Assembly: GCF_001889265.1 (NCBI RefSeq)
Contig: NZ_CP018151.1
Location: 2,914,001 to 2,978,000 of the forward strand
Source: Microbacterium sp. 1.5R
Lineage (GTDB): Bacteria; Actinomycetota; Actinomycetes; Actinomycetales; Microbacteriaceae
DNA length: 64,000 nucleotides
Direction of reading: 5' to 3'
Shown here: one piece after another, positions 26,163-34,215 of the stretch
Layout of the letters: each line of letters begins with the position of its first letter
Position numbering within the stretch: position 1 is the first letter of the stretch
The notes under the pieces: generated by a model
The model's input: the letters and a program-made list of their open reading frames with translations, nothing else
The model's database searches: none
What the model was told of the DNA's origin: nothing
Made by a program: the position numbers and the translations under genes

Positions 26163-26177
26163 TTAGCCTGAAGCTAA
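26163..26177. promoter_or_regulatory. Inverted repeat TTAGC-N5-GCTAA between monooxygenase and marR
   Basis: TTAGC (26163-26167) and GCTAA (26173-26177) form a perfect inverted repeat in the 165-bp divergent region. It is the obvious candidate site for the MarR protein. The stretch AGGTTAGCCT also resembles half of a DtxR/IdeR iron box, so an iron-dependent regulator is an alternative. Confidence 0.5.
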
Positions 26178-26222
26178 GCAAATGTCGCTGGGAATAGCCC
26201 CAGAGCGCGTTACGGTACTGAG

Positions 26223-26681
26223 GTGAGCAACAACCGGAGGCGTGCGGAGGCACTGGAGAACATCGATGCCCTCACCCTGGCCGTGTCGGTGCGCTCGCTC
26301 CCCCGCATGATCGGCTCCCTGTTGAGCACGCAGCTGACGATCCAGCAGCTCAAGGTGCTCACCTCGATCGTGGTCGCGGACCGCAACACCACCAGCGATC
26401 TCGCGTCGTCCTTCGATGTGTCCCTCGCCACGATGTCAAAGCTCGTCGAGCGGCTCGTCGACCAGGGGCTCGCCGAACGTCTGACGGATGCTGCGGATCA
26501 GCGCGTCCGACGCCTGCTCCCCACGCCTCTCGGGCGGGACGTCATCGGGAAGATCATGGCGGCCCGCCCTGAGATGGGTGCCGACATCCTCGACGGTCTC
26601 ACGATCGAGGAGTTGGAGTCGCTCGCCGTCGGCCTGCGGGCGATCAACCGAGAGCTGCAGGCCGCGGGTCACGACGGCTGA
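26223..26681 (+). CDS. MarR-family transcriptional regulator
   Basis: 152 residues. The winged-helix core contains TTSDLASSFDVSLATMSKLVERLVDQGLAERL and DQRVRRLLPTPLG, the MarR signature. Helices at both ends provide the dimer. The GTG start at 26223 is preceded by TACGGT (26211-26216) and 6 bp, a leaderless arrangement also seen elsewhere in the window. It is divergent from the monooxygenase - lipoprotein pair and probably controls them in response to a small hydrophobic compound. It ends 8 bp from the convergent GH78 gene. Confidence 0.9.
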   Translation: MSNNRRRAEALENIDALTLAVSVRSLPRMIGSLLSTQLTIQQLKVLTSIVVADRNTTSDLASSFDVSLATMSKLVERLVDQGLAERLTDAADQRVRRLLPTPLGRDVIGKIMAARPEMGADILDGLTIEELESLAVGLRAINRELQAAGHDG

Positions 26682-26689
26682 TCCGATGC

Positions 26690-29374
26690 TCAGCGGGCGA
26701 CGGCGAGGTCGCCTGATCCGGTGAATGCTCCGGGCCTGGCGACCCGCGTCGTCCCGTCGGGGAACACGATCGTCGCTCGAGTCCCCGTCGGGATATCGGC
26801 CTCGATGACGAGCCGATCCCGCTCGATCCGCCACTCGACTCGGATGCGCCCCTGCGGGGAGTCGAGGTGTCCCTTCGCCCAGGTGACCCCGCCGCCGGGG
26901 AGCGGCGCGATCGTGAACGACTCCCAGGCGATCGACTCCGGATCCTGACGGAGACCGAGCGTATGGGTGTGCAGGAAGCGGATCACCGCACCCTTGCTGT
27001 AGTGATTCAGCGACTCGTGAGCGATGCCCTCGTCATCGATGCCTTCCCAGTCCTCCCAGACCGTGGTCGCACCCCTGTCGATCATGTACATCCACGAGGG
27101 GGCGCTCCGTTGGAGGAGCAGGTCGTAGGCGACATCGGCATGGCCGCTGTCGGCCAAGATCGGCAGCAGGTCCCCCGTCGACAGGAAGCCCGTGCCGAGG
27201 TGCGTGCCGGCGTCGCGGATGAGCTCGACGAGTCGCCGCGCCGCCGCAGGGCGAAGAGACTCGGGCATGAGGCCGAACGAGAGAGCGCGCACGTAGGCGG
27301 CCTGGGTGTCCTGGACGGTTCGCCCCTCGCCGACGACGAACTCGGTGCGCCACGCGTCGAGCACGCGGTCGGCGATCGCGGCATACTTTGCGGATTCATC
27401 TACGCGGCCGAGCACGGCCGCGGCATCGGCGAGGATTCGGCTCGAACGGTACAGGTAGGCCGTGCCCACCTCTCCCTTGTCCGCCATGAACCAGGCCATC
27501 GGGTTGGTCTTGATCGGGTCGAGACGAGACCCGTCCTCGGCTTTGGCGACCGGCTCCGTCCACTCGCCCCAATGGAACGTGCCGTCCCACACGTATTCCT
27601 CGTGCGGCATCGGCTCGGCAGAACGCTCGATGCGAGAGTGATGCCGGTTCGCACGCGCGGCGCCGAGAACCCACTCGACCCACCGCACCATCGCATCCCA
27701 GTTCTCCTGCAGAACCTGAGCGTCGCCATATGCCTCGTACATCTCCCACGGGACGAAGGTGATCGCGTCGCCCCACCCCGACGAGCCCGTCATCATCGCG
27801 AACTGGTCGTCGAGCTTGAGCTTGATGCGTCGGCCGTCGGGCGAGAAGTTCGCGACACGACCGTCGTCCAACTGATCGTCACGCACCGACCGCAGCCACT
27901 TGCGGGTGAACCCGAGCACGTCGTACAAGCGGGCGGCGGTGGGCGCGAAGACCTGGTAGTCGCCTGTCCAGGCGAGACGCTCGCGCGTCGGACAGTCGGT
28001 GGGGACGTCGACCGCGTTGCCGCGGAAGCTCCAGTCGGCGATCTCGTGCAGCCGGTTGAGGTCGGGATCGCTCGACTCGAAGGATGCCGTGCGGCGCAGG
28101 TCTGTCTGCACGACGCGCATCTGCGCCGTCGCCGGGTCGAAGGGAGCTGCTTCGCGGCGCACTCGCGCGTACTGGAAGCCGTGAACGGTATGACGCGGTT
28201 CGAAGACCTCGACCCCTCCCGCCGAGACGACCTCGTCATGCTGCACGAACACGACGTCGGGCTCCCCGGGCTTTGTCGAATCGAGATGAGCAGTGCTCAG
28301 GTCGCCCCCGGGCGAGACGTACTCGCCGTAGTCGATCACGGTGCGCGTTCCCGCAGGACCGAGATCGGTGAGGCGCACCCAGCCCGAGGCGTTCTGGCCG
28401 AAATCGAGAACCCAGGTGTCGTCGTCGACCCGGTTCGCACTCACGACGTCGCGTGTCTCCACGACGCGCATCGGCGGGGCGGGCGACCACGAGATCGAGG
28501 GACCGTCGACTGCGCCGACGATCACGGGCTCCGCCCGCCGCTCGGCCGCGCGGAAGTCAGTCGTCTGGCCGTCCATCAGGTCGGCCCGCACGATGGCCGA
28601 GGGAGTGCTCGTCCACTCCCCGTCGGTGCGGATCACCCGCCGCGTTCCGTCGGAGAGCTCGAGGTGGAGCTCTGCGCGCGCGGCGAGCGTCGTGCCCCAC
28701 CCCGCCGGAAGACGGAATGCCCCCACCTGTCCTCGGTACCACCCGTCGGAGAGCTCGATCTCGAGCGAGTTCGATCCGTCGACGAGGAGCCTGGTCACAT
28801 CGGCGGCCTGGGCGTACAACGTGCGGTCGTACGACGTGGAACCGGGCGACAGTTCGACGGTGCCGACACGCTCGCCGTTCAGTCGAGCTTCGTAGAGGCC
28901 GAGAGCGGTCGAATACAGCCGTGCCGACGTGATGTCGCGGGCCTCGAATCGCCGGCCCAGTGTGTGAGCGGGGCGCGCACCGTATCCGGGATCGTCGTGC
29001 TCGACGGGGCTGATCCACTCAGCGCTCCAGTCCGCATCGAGCAGACCGCTCTCGAAGGAACACCACTCCGACCAGTCCGACAGACGGTCTGCGTTCAGCG
29101 CGCGAGCGCGCCACTGCACCCGCTGACCGCTCGAGAGCGGAACCCATGGCCAGTCGATGAAGAGGTGCGCGCCGGGTGCGAGCGGCACCCGAGCCCGGCG
29201 CTCGCCGTCGACGATGGCCTCGAGCTCGAACCCGGTCCACGCCGTCGCGCCGGCGGGGACCGTGAACGACAGCCGCGGAGCAGCCTCGGAGACGACGAGC
29301 TCGTCTCCTCCGCTGTCGATCCGCAGATCGTAGGGCGCTGTGGGCGCGGGAGCCGGGTTCGATGCGAGCGTCAT
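26690..29374 (-). CDS. Alpha-L-rhamnosidase, GH78
   Basis: 894 residues, full length for the multidomain enzymes. N-terminal beta-sandwich domains (about 1-330) include ARLYSTALGLYEARLNG and SPGSTSYDRTLY, the Bac_rhamnosid_N pattern. The (alpha/alpha)6 barrel (about 420-780) carries DVPTDCPTRERLAWTGD with the conserved acidic residues and a downstream GFLSTGDLLPILADSG region. A C-terminal beta-sandwich domain follows. There is no signal peptide, so it acts on imported rhamnosides. It starts 1 bp after the symporter stop, in the same operon. It removes terminal alpha-L-rhamnose from oligosaccharides or plant glycosides. No rhamnose catabolic genes are in the window. Confidence 0.94.
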   Translation of the reverse strand: MTLASNPAPAPTAPYDLRIDSGGDELVVSEAAPRLSFTVPAGATAWTGFELEAIVDGERRARVPLAPGAHLFIDWPWVPLSSGQRVQWRARALNADRLSDWSEWCSFESGLLDADWSAEWISPVEHDDPGYGARPAHTLGRRFEARDITSARLYSTALGLYEARLNGERVGTVELSPGSTSYDRTLYAQAADVTRLLVDGSNSLEIELSDGWYRGQVGAFRLPAGWGTTLAARAELHLELSDGTRRVIRTDGEWTSTPSAIVRADLMDGQTTDFRAAERRAEPVIVGAVDGPSISWSPAPPMRVVETRDVVSANRVDDDTWVLDFGQNASGWVRLTDLGPAGTRTVIDYGEYVSPGGDLSTAHLDSTKPGEPDVVFVQHDEVVSAGGVEVFEPRHTVHGFQYARVRREAAPFDPATAQMRVVQTDLRRTASFESSDPDLNRLHEIADWSFRGNAVDVPTDCPTRERLAWTGDYQVFAPTAARLYDVLGFTRKWLRSVRDDQLDDGRVANFSPDGRRIKLKLDDQFAMMTGSSGWGDAITFVPWEMYEAYGDAQVLQENWDAMVRWVEWVLGAARANRHHSRIERSAEPMPHEEYVWDGTFHWGEWTEPVAKAEDGSRLDPIKTNPMAWFMADKGEVGTAYLYRSSRILADAAAVLGRVDESAKYAAIADRVLDAWRTEFVVGEGRTVQDTQAAYVRALSFGLMPESLRPAAARRLVELIRDAGTHLGTGFLSTGDLLPILADSGHADVAYDLLLQRSAPSWMYMIDRGATTVWEDWEGIDDEGIAHESLNHYSKGAVIRFLHTHTLGLRQDPESIAWESFTIAPLPGGGVTWAKGHLDSPQGRIRVEWRIERDRLVIEADIPTGTRATIVFPDGTTRVARPGAFTGSGDLAVAR

Positions 29375-29375
29375 C

Positions 29376-30728
29376 TCAGCGCACTCCCTTGACCTTGAAC
29401 ATGATGATGAGACCGCCGACGAGCGCGAACACCGCGCCGATCAGATACAGCAGCGTGTAGTTCTTCTCGGCTCCGACCGCACCGATCGTGATGATCAGCG
29501 GCGCGATCAGCGGAGCGATCGCACTGGGGATCTTCTGGGCGAACGCCACGACTGCCATGTATCGACCGGATTCGGCGCGGTCAGGGATGATGGCGTAGAC
29601 GATCGCCTGGTCGACCGTGGCGAACACGGCGATCGCGAGCTGCATGAGCACGGCGCCGATGATGAGCTGCGGCAGCGACCAGGCGAACGCCTCGGCGAGC
29701 GCACCTCCGATGAAGATGAAGGCTGCGATGAGCACGAAGAGTCGACGTCGCTTGAGCTTGTCCGAGAGGAAACCTCCCAGCAGTGCTCCGCCCGCGGCCG
29801 CCACCACTCCGAGCATCCCGACTGTGGCGACCACGCCTGCGACCTCGCGCACCGGGAGGTCGAGACGCTGGGCATAGAAGAACGTGCCGAAGGTGGTGTT
29901 GAAGTAGAGCCCGATGAAGAACACCATGCGTCCGACCCAGTTCCAGGCGAAGTCGGGGTATTTGCGAGCGTTGAAGCCGTAGCCCGAGATGACCTTCTTG
30001 AGAGTCACCGACGAGTCGACGACCAGGTCCTTCGAGCTGCCTTCCTTCTTGAAGGTGGGAAGGAGCACGAGCAGTACGACGCCGATGACGGCGGGCACGA
30101 AGAAGACGAGGAACGTACTGGACGACACCGCGTAGGCGATGCCGATGCCGAGGACAGGCGCGACCTGCGTCATCAGACCGGTGAGTGCCGAGACCTTGCC
30201 GCGCTGCTCTTCGGGGAGCTTGTCGGCCTGCAGGGTCTGGATCGCCGCTCCGGCGGTCGACCATCCGGTCATCGCGACGACCCAGCCGGCGCCGACGAGG
30301 AGCAGGTTCGGCGCGAAGCCGATGATGACCGCGCCGACGAGTCCGAGGGCAGCGCCGAGGAACAGGAACGGCGTGCGGCGGCCGAAGCGAGAGCGCGTCC
30401 GGTCGCTCCAGATGCCGATCATCGGGCTGAGCACGAGGAAGATCAGCTGAGCGGTGCCGGTGACGTATCCGAGCACCTCCTCGTGCCCGGGAGCGAGCTC
30501 GGTGATGCGCAGCGCGAGGCCGTAGGCCAGCGGCACCATCATCGCGATCGAGGCGCCGAAGTTCGCGAGCATCAGCCAGAAGATGTAGCCACCGCTCACT
30601 CGAGCGGTCGGCTCAGCACCCACGGCAGCGCCCTCGACGGGCGTGCTGTCTGGCGTGTTGCCGCCCACCGGCTGAGCCGCAGCGATCGAGTCGATCGTGT
30701 CGCTGCGGTCGAATTCACTCTTGGTCAC
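29376..30728 (-). CDS. MFS transporter, GPH-like glycoside symporter
   Basis: 450 residues from the GTG at 30728, which follows AAGGAG. The longer open frame upstream lacks sense and runs through the operator region. About 12 membrane segments follow a soluble N-terminal tail of about 45 residues. GIWSDRTRSRFGRRTPF and GGFLSDKLKRRRLF are the family loops. It is a close paralogue of the transporter at 9139-10500. It is the first gene of an operon with GH78 and lies opposite tetR 2, so it probably imports the rhamnoside that GH78 cleaves. Confidence 0.9.
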   Translation of the reverse strand: MTKSEFDRSDTIDSIAAAQPVGGNTPDSTPVEGAAVGAEPTARVSGGYIFWLMLANFGASIAMMVPLAYGLALRITELAPGHEEVLGYVTGTAQLIFLVLSPMIGIWSDRTRSRFGRRTPFLFLGAALGLVGAVIIGFAPNLLLVGAGWVVAMTGWSTAGAAIQTLQADKLPEEQRGKVSALTGLMTQVAPVLGIGIAYAVSSSTFLVFFVPAVIGVVLLVLLPTFKKEGSSKDLVVDSSVTLKKVISGYGFNARKYPDFAWNWVGRMVFFIGLYFNTTFGTFFYAQRLDLPVREVAGVVATVGMLGVVAAAGGALLGGFLSDKLKRRRLFVLIAAFIFIGGALAEAFAWSLPQLIIGAVLMQLAIAVFATVDQAIVYAIIPDRAESGRYMAVVAFAQKIPSAIAPLIAPLIITIGAVGAEKNYTLLYLIGAVFALVGGLIIMFKVKGVR

Positions 30729-30804
30729 CTGGACTCCTTCATCGTTCAGTGATCCGCGGCGCCCTCCACTGGGCGTCCTTCGCGAGATGTGATCGAAATC
30801 CGTA

Positions 30805-30820
30805 TGGCAACCGATTGCGA
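30805..30820. promoter_or_regulatory. LacI-type operator upstream of the symporter-GH78 operon
   Basis: TGGCAACCGATTGCGA, a 15/16 match to the gusA operator, lies 77 bp upstream of the symporter start and 58 bp upstream of the divergent tetR 2. There is no good -10 at the 17-bp spacing, so its relation to the promoter is unclear. Confidence 0.7.
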
Positions 30821-30833
30821 CCCCGAAGCGATA

Positions 30834-30850
30834 GTAACCACTTTGGTAAC
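30834..30850. promoter_or_regulatory. Imperfect inverted repeat, possible TetR 2 operator
   Basis: GTAACCA (30834-30840) and TGGTAAC (30844-30850) pair at 6 of 7 positions around CTT. It lies 28 bp before tetR 2 in an AT-richer patch. Binding by the adjacent TetR is inferred from position only. Confidence 0.45.
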
Positions 30851-30877
30851 AGAAGGCAAAAATGAGAGGGTGGGAAC

Positions 30878-31492
30878 ATGACCTCACCGCCGACCGCAGA
30901 GACTTCCCCCCGCCGGCGTGGTCAGAGCGCCACCACCCCGGCGAGGCGTGCACAGATCGCCGAGGCCGCGTTGGCGAGCTTCGCCGAGCACGGCTACGAG
31001 CGGGCGTCTCTCCGTGACATCGCGGGTCGAGCAGGTATGACGCACGCCGCGCTTCTTCGGCACTTCTCCGGCAAGGAGGAATTGCTTCCCGCCGCCCTCG
31101 CCCAGCGGGAAGAGCACGAAGAAGACCTCGCCGCACGGATCATGACCGCGCACGTGCCGGGTGAGCAGATCCTCAGCGCCGTGCTCTCCGACGAGTTCGC
31201 GCACCCCGACTTCCAGCGCAACTGGCTGGCTCTCGCCATCGCCGCGACGAACCCCGAGCATCCGGCCCACGAGTTCTTCCTCGGCCGCCGTGAACGCATG
31301 CGATCCCGTTTCAGCGACGGGCCGCTGCCGACGAGCGACAGCGAGCTGCTGACAGCCGACGAGAAGATCACGCTCGTGCTCGCCATGGTCGACGGGCTGC
31401 GGATTCAGGCCCTCCTCGACCCGTCGCGCGATGCGCTCGGCCTGCTGACGATCTTCATGAAGCTCATCGCGGCACAGCCGCCCACCGACTGA
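30878..31492 (+). CDS. TetR-family transcriptional regulator 2
   Basis: 204 residues. The HTH has SLRDIAGRAGMTHAALLRHFSGKEELL (about residues 43-69) after a basic N-terminal tail. The C-terminal domain includes PEHPAHEFFLGRRERM, which resembles the matching stretch in TetR 1. It is divergent from the symporter-GH78 operon and probably regulates it, giving the same gene layout as TetR 1 with GH1 and its symporter. The stop lies 4 bp from the convergent GH13 stop, within a small CTGAG/CTCAG inverted repeat. Confidence 0.9.
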   Translation: MTSPPTAETSPRRRGQSATTPARRAQIAEAALASFAEHGYERASLRDIAGRAGMTHAALLRHFSGKEELLPAALAQREEHEEDLAARIMTAHVPGEQILSAVLSDEFAHPDFQRNWLALAIAATNPEHPAHEFFLGRRERMRSRFSDGPLPTSDSELLTADEKITLVLAMVDGLRIQALLDPSRDALGLLTIFMKLIAAQPPTD

Positions 31493-31495
31493 GCC

Positions 31496-33160
31496 TCAGG
31501 TCACGCGTCCGTCGCCCGGTCGCGAGACCCGGAGCCAGCGGTAGCCGTACGCCGGCACCTCCAGTTCGACCTCGCCGTCCGGCCCCAGCGCGATCTGGGC
31601 GGGATCGAGCAGATCGACGAGCCTCGTGCCCTCAGGCTCGTCCTCCACCCGGAACGAAGTCGTGACCGGCACCTCGGCGAAGTTGTGGAGGGCGATCATC
31701 CTGCCCACGTCCGCGGCGAGCGAGTGCGCGAGAAGCGAGGCGGCCGGCTGGTCGATGATCTCGAGCGTTCCCCAGCCGAGTTCCGGCGAGATCCGGTACG
31801 CCGAGGTGAGCGCCCGCACGAAATACAGCATCGACTCGCGGTCACCCAGCTGCGCGGCCACGTTCACGTGCTCCGGCGCGTACCCGTCGGACGGTGGCCG
31901 AGCGACGAGCCGGCTGGGCGCGGCATCCGAGAATCCCCCGTTCTTGTCGACCGACCACTGCATCGGCGTCCGCACCGCTTCGCGGCCGGGGATCTCGATG
32001 TTCTCCCCCATGCCGATCTCCTCGCCGTAGAACAGCACCGGGGTGCCGGGCAGGGTGAAGAGCAGGCTGTAGGCCATGCGGATGCGACGAGGGTCGCCCT
32101 CGAGCATCGGAGGAAGGCGGCGGGTGATGCCCCGCCCGAACACGCGCTGGCGCTCATCGGGCGCGAAGGCGTCGAACACCTCCTGACGCTCGCTGTCGCT
32201 GAGCTTGTCGAGGGTCAGCTCGTCGTGGTTGCGCAGGAAGTTCGCCCACTGCACCTCGGATCCGAGCACGGGTCGAGCCCGCAGCGCCTCGATCAGCGGA
32301 GCGGGGTCCTTGCGGGCGAACGACAGGTACAGCGACTGCATCCCGACGAAGTCGAACTGCATGGTGAGCTCTTCCTCATCATCACCGCCGAAGTACTGCA
32401 CCTGCTGGTCGTAGGGCAGGTTGACCTCGCCGAGCAGGATCGCCTCGCTCGACCGGCGCTGCAGGAAGCGGCGGATGTCGCGCAGCAGATCGTGGGGCTC
32501 GGGGATGCCGGAGCCCTCGGGGATCTCGAGCAGGAAGGGCACCGCATCGACGCGGAAGCCGGAGATGCCCAGCTGCAACCAGAAGCCGATGACCTTCGCG
32601 ATCTCGTCACGCACCCGAGGGTTGGCGATGTTCAGGTCGGGCTGGTGCTCGTAGAAGCTGTGCTGGTACCACTGCCCCGACTTCTCGTCCTTGCCCCAGA
32701 TGCCGTTCGCCTGCCCGGGGAAGACGGCGTTCTTCTGTCCCTTCGGAGGTGCGTCGTCACGCCACACGTAGTAGTCGCGATACGGCGAATCCACACTCCG
32801 TTTCGCGGCGAGGAACCACGGATGCCGGTCGGAGGTGTGGTTGATGACCAGGTCGACGATCACCCGCATCCCGCGGTCCCGTGCAGTGCGGATGACCTCG
32901 ACGAAGTCGCCGTGGGTGCCGAGTCGCGAGTCGATCCCGTAGAAGTCGCTGACGTCGTAGCCGTCGTCGCGGTCGGGCGTCGGATAGAACGGCATCAGCC
33001 ACAGGCAGGTGACGCCGAGCTGCGAGAGGTAGTCGATGCGCTGGGAAAGGCCCTGCAGATCGCCGACGCCGTCGCCGTTCGAGTCGAGGAACGTCTCGAC
33101 GTCGAGGCAGTAGATGACTGCGGTCTTCCACCAGAGGTCGCTCGTGTCGGTGATCTTCAC
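31496..33160 (-). CDS. Alpha-amylase-family glycosidase/transglycosidase, GH13 (trehalose synthase-like)
   Basis: 554 residues. GH13 regions occur in order: VDLVINHTS (region I), GFRVDAVPF (region II, nucleophile Asp), LLGEVNL (region III, acid Glu) and FLRNHDE (region IV). The DLQGLSQRIDYLSQLGVTCLWLMPFYPTP N-terminal half and DPRRIRMAYSLLFTLPGTPVLFYGEEIGMG resemble trehalose synthase and related alpha-glucosyl enzymes. The usual C-terminal maltokinase is absent. Cytoplasmic. It is coupled by a 4-bp overlap to a flavin-dependent oxidoreductase gene. Trehalose synthase, alpha-glucosidase and sucrose-type transglucosylase all remain possible. Confidence 0.88.
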   Translation of the reverse strand: MKITDTSDLWWKTAVIYCLDVETFLDSNGDGVGDLQGLSQRIDYLSQLGVTCLWLMPFYPTPDRDDGYDVSDFYGIDSRLGTHGDFVEVIRTARDRGMRVIVDLVINHTSDRHPWFLAAKRSVDSPYRDYYVWRDDAPPKGQKNAVFPGQANGIWGKDEKSGQWYQHSFYEHQPDLNIANPRVRDEIAKVIGFWLQLGISGFRVDAVPFLLEIPEGSGIPEPHDLLRDIRRFLQRRSSEAILLGEVNLPYDQQVQYFGGDDEEELTMQFDFVGMQSLYLSFARKDPAPLIEALRARPVLGSEVQWANFLRNHDELTLDKLSDSERQEVFDAFAPDERQRVFGRGITRRLPPMLEGDPRRIRMAYSLLFTLPGTPVLFYGEEIGMGENIEIPGREAVRTPMQWSVDKNGGFSDAAPSRLVARPPSDGYAPEHVNVAAQLGDRESMLYFVRALTSAYRISPELGWGTLEIIDQPAASLLAHSLAADVGRMIALHNFAEVPVTTSFRVEDEPEGTRLVDLLDPAQIALGPDGEVELEVPAYGYRWLRVSRPGDGRVT

Positions 33161-34122
33161 AGTCGCTCCTTCAAGGCGGGGATGAGCTCGGATGCTGCGG
33201 CGTCGAGGTATCGGGACTGCTCGGAGCCGACGTGATGCAGGTAGACGCGGTCGAACCCGATCTGAACCAGATCCGCGATGCGGTCGGCCAGTGCGGTCGC
33301 GTCGTGGTCGATGAGGACGGCCTTGCGGAGCCCCTCCTCATCGATCCCGACCAGCGCCGCCTCGAAGTCCTCCGGCTGCTCGAGATCCCAGGTGACCGGA
33401 GGCGCGAGCAGACCGTTCCGCCACTGCTCGCGCGCGATCCCGAACGCCGCGTCGTCGCTCTCGGCCAGGCTGAGATGCACCTGCAGGATGCAGGGACCCG
33501 TGCCTCCTGCACCCCGGTAGGCATCGACGACGCGCTGCAGTGCGGCCGGTTCCTGCGCGACCGTCGCGAGGCCCTGCGCCCACGAGGCCGCCCACTCCGC
33601 CGTCTCGGCGCTCACAGCGGTCGCGAACAGCGGCGGCGGTTCAGCCGGTCGGCTCCAGACCCGCGCGCGATGCACCCGCACCAGACCGTCGTGGTCCACC
33701 TCCTCTCCCCCGATCAGCCGGCGGATCACATCGACGCTCTCGCGCAGTCGGTCGTTGCGGATGCTCTTGTCGGGCCATCCGTCGCCCGTCACGTGCTCGT
33801 TGACCGCTTCGCCGCTGCCCATCGCCGCCCAGAAGCGGCCGGGGAACATCTCCTCCAGCGTCGCGAACGCCTGCGCGATCATCACCGGGTGATACCGCTG
33901 ACCCGGAGCATTGACCATGCCGATCGAGAAGCGGGTGCGGGCGAGCGCGGCGGCGATCCAGCTCAGGGCGAAACCCGACTCGCCCTGAGTCGTGGTCCAC
34001 GGTGCGAGGTGGTCGGAGCACATCGCCCCGTCGAACCCTGCGCGCTCCGCCTCGACCACGGCCTCGAGCAGGGCGCTCGGGGGGATCTGCTCGTGCGATG
34101 CATGAAAACCGATGAACACCAT
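33157..34122 (-). CDS. LLM-type flavin-dependent oxidoreductase (non-F420 flavinoid-oxidoreductase-like)
   Basis: 321 residues of TIM-barrel luciferase-like type. FDGAMCSDHLAPW, IAQAFATLEEMFPGRFWAAMGSGEAVNEHV and a C-terminal GFDRVYLHHVG stretch are family features. The sequence matches what I remember of the TIGR03885 group (predicted non-F420 flavinoid oxidoreductases), but this was not checked. Cytoplasmic. It overlaps the GH13 start by 4 bp and is first in the pair. The start at 34122 seems leaderless: CAGACT lies 6 bp upstream of the ATG. Substrate unknown. Confidence 0.85.
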   Translation of the reverse strand: MVFIGFHASHEQIPPSALLEAVVEAERAGFDGAMCSDHLAPWTTTQGESGFALSWIAAALARTRFSIGMVNAPGQRYHPVMIAQAFATLEEMFPGRFWAAMGSGEAVNEHVTGDGWPDKSIRNDRLRESVDVIRRLIGGEEVDHDGLVRVHRARVWSRPAEPPPLFATAVSAETAEWAASWAQGLATVAQEPAALQRVVDAYRGAGGTGPCILQVHLSLAESDDAAFGIAREQWRNGLLAPPVTWDLEQPEDFEAALVGIDEEGLRKAVLIDHDATALADRIADLVQIGFDRVYLHHVGSEQSRYLDAAASELIPALKERL

Positions 34123-34126
34123 GCGC

Positions 34127-34187
34127 CGAGTCTGGCAACGAACAGCGCGCGGCGGCAGTGGTGGACACTCCGGAACGAGTCTGGCAA
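34127..34187. repeat. Two direct copies of CGAGTCTGGCAA upstream of the oxidoreductase-GH13 pair
   Basis: CGAGTCTGGCAA occurs at 34127-34138 and again at 34176-34187, 49 bp apart. The proximal copy supplies the -10-like CAGACT of the leaderless promoter on the minus strand. The distal copy could be a second promoter or a regulator site. Confidence 0.45.
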
Positions 34188-34215
34188 GATGCGACGCCCG
34201 GACCGGCCCGCGGTC

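Noticed and set aside
26867-29392. 841-codon plus-strand open frame opposite the GH78 gene
   Set aside because: Antisense shadow of a full-length rhamnosidase; composition is typical of GC-rich noise.
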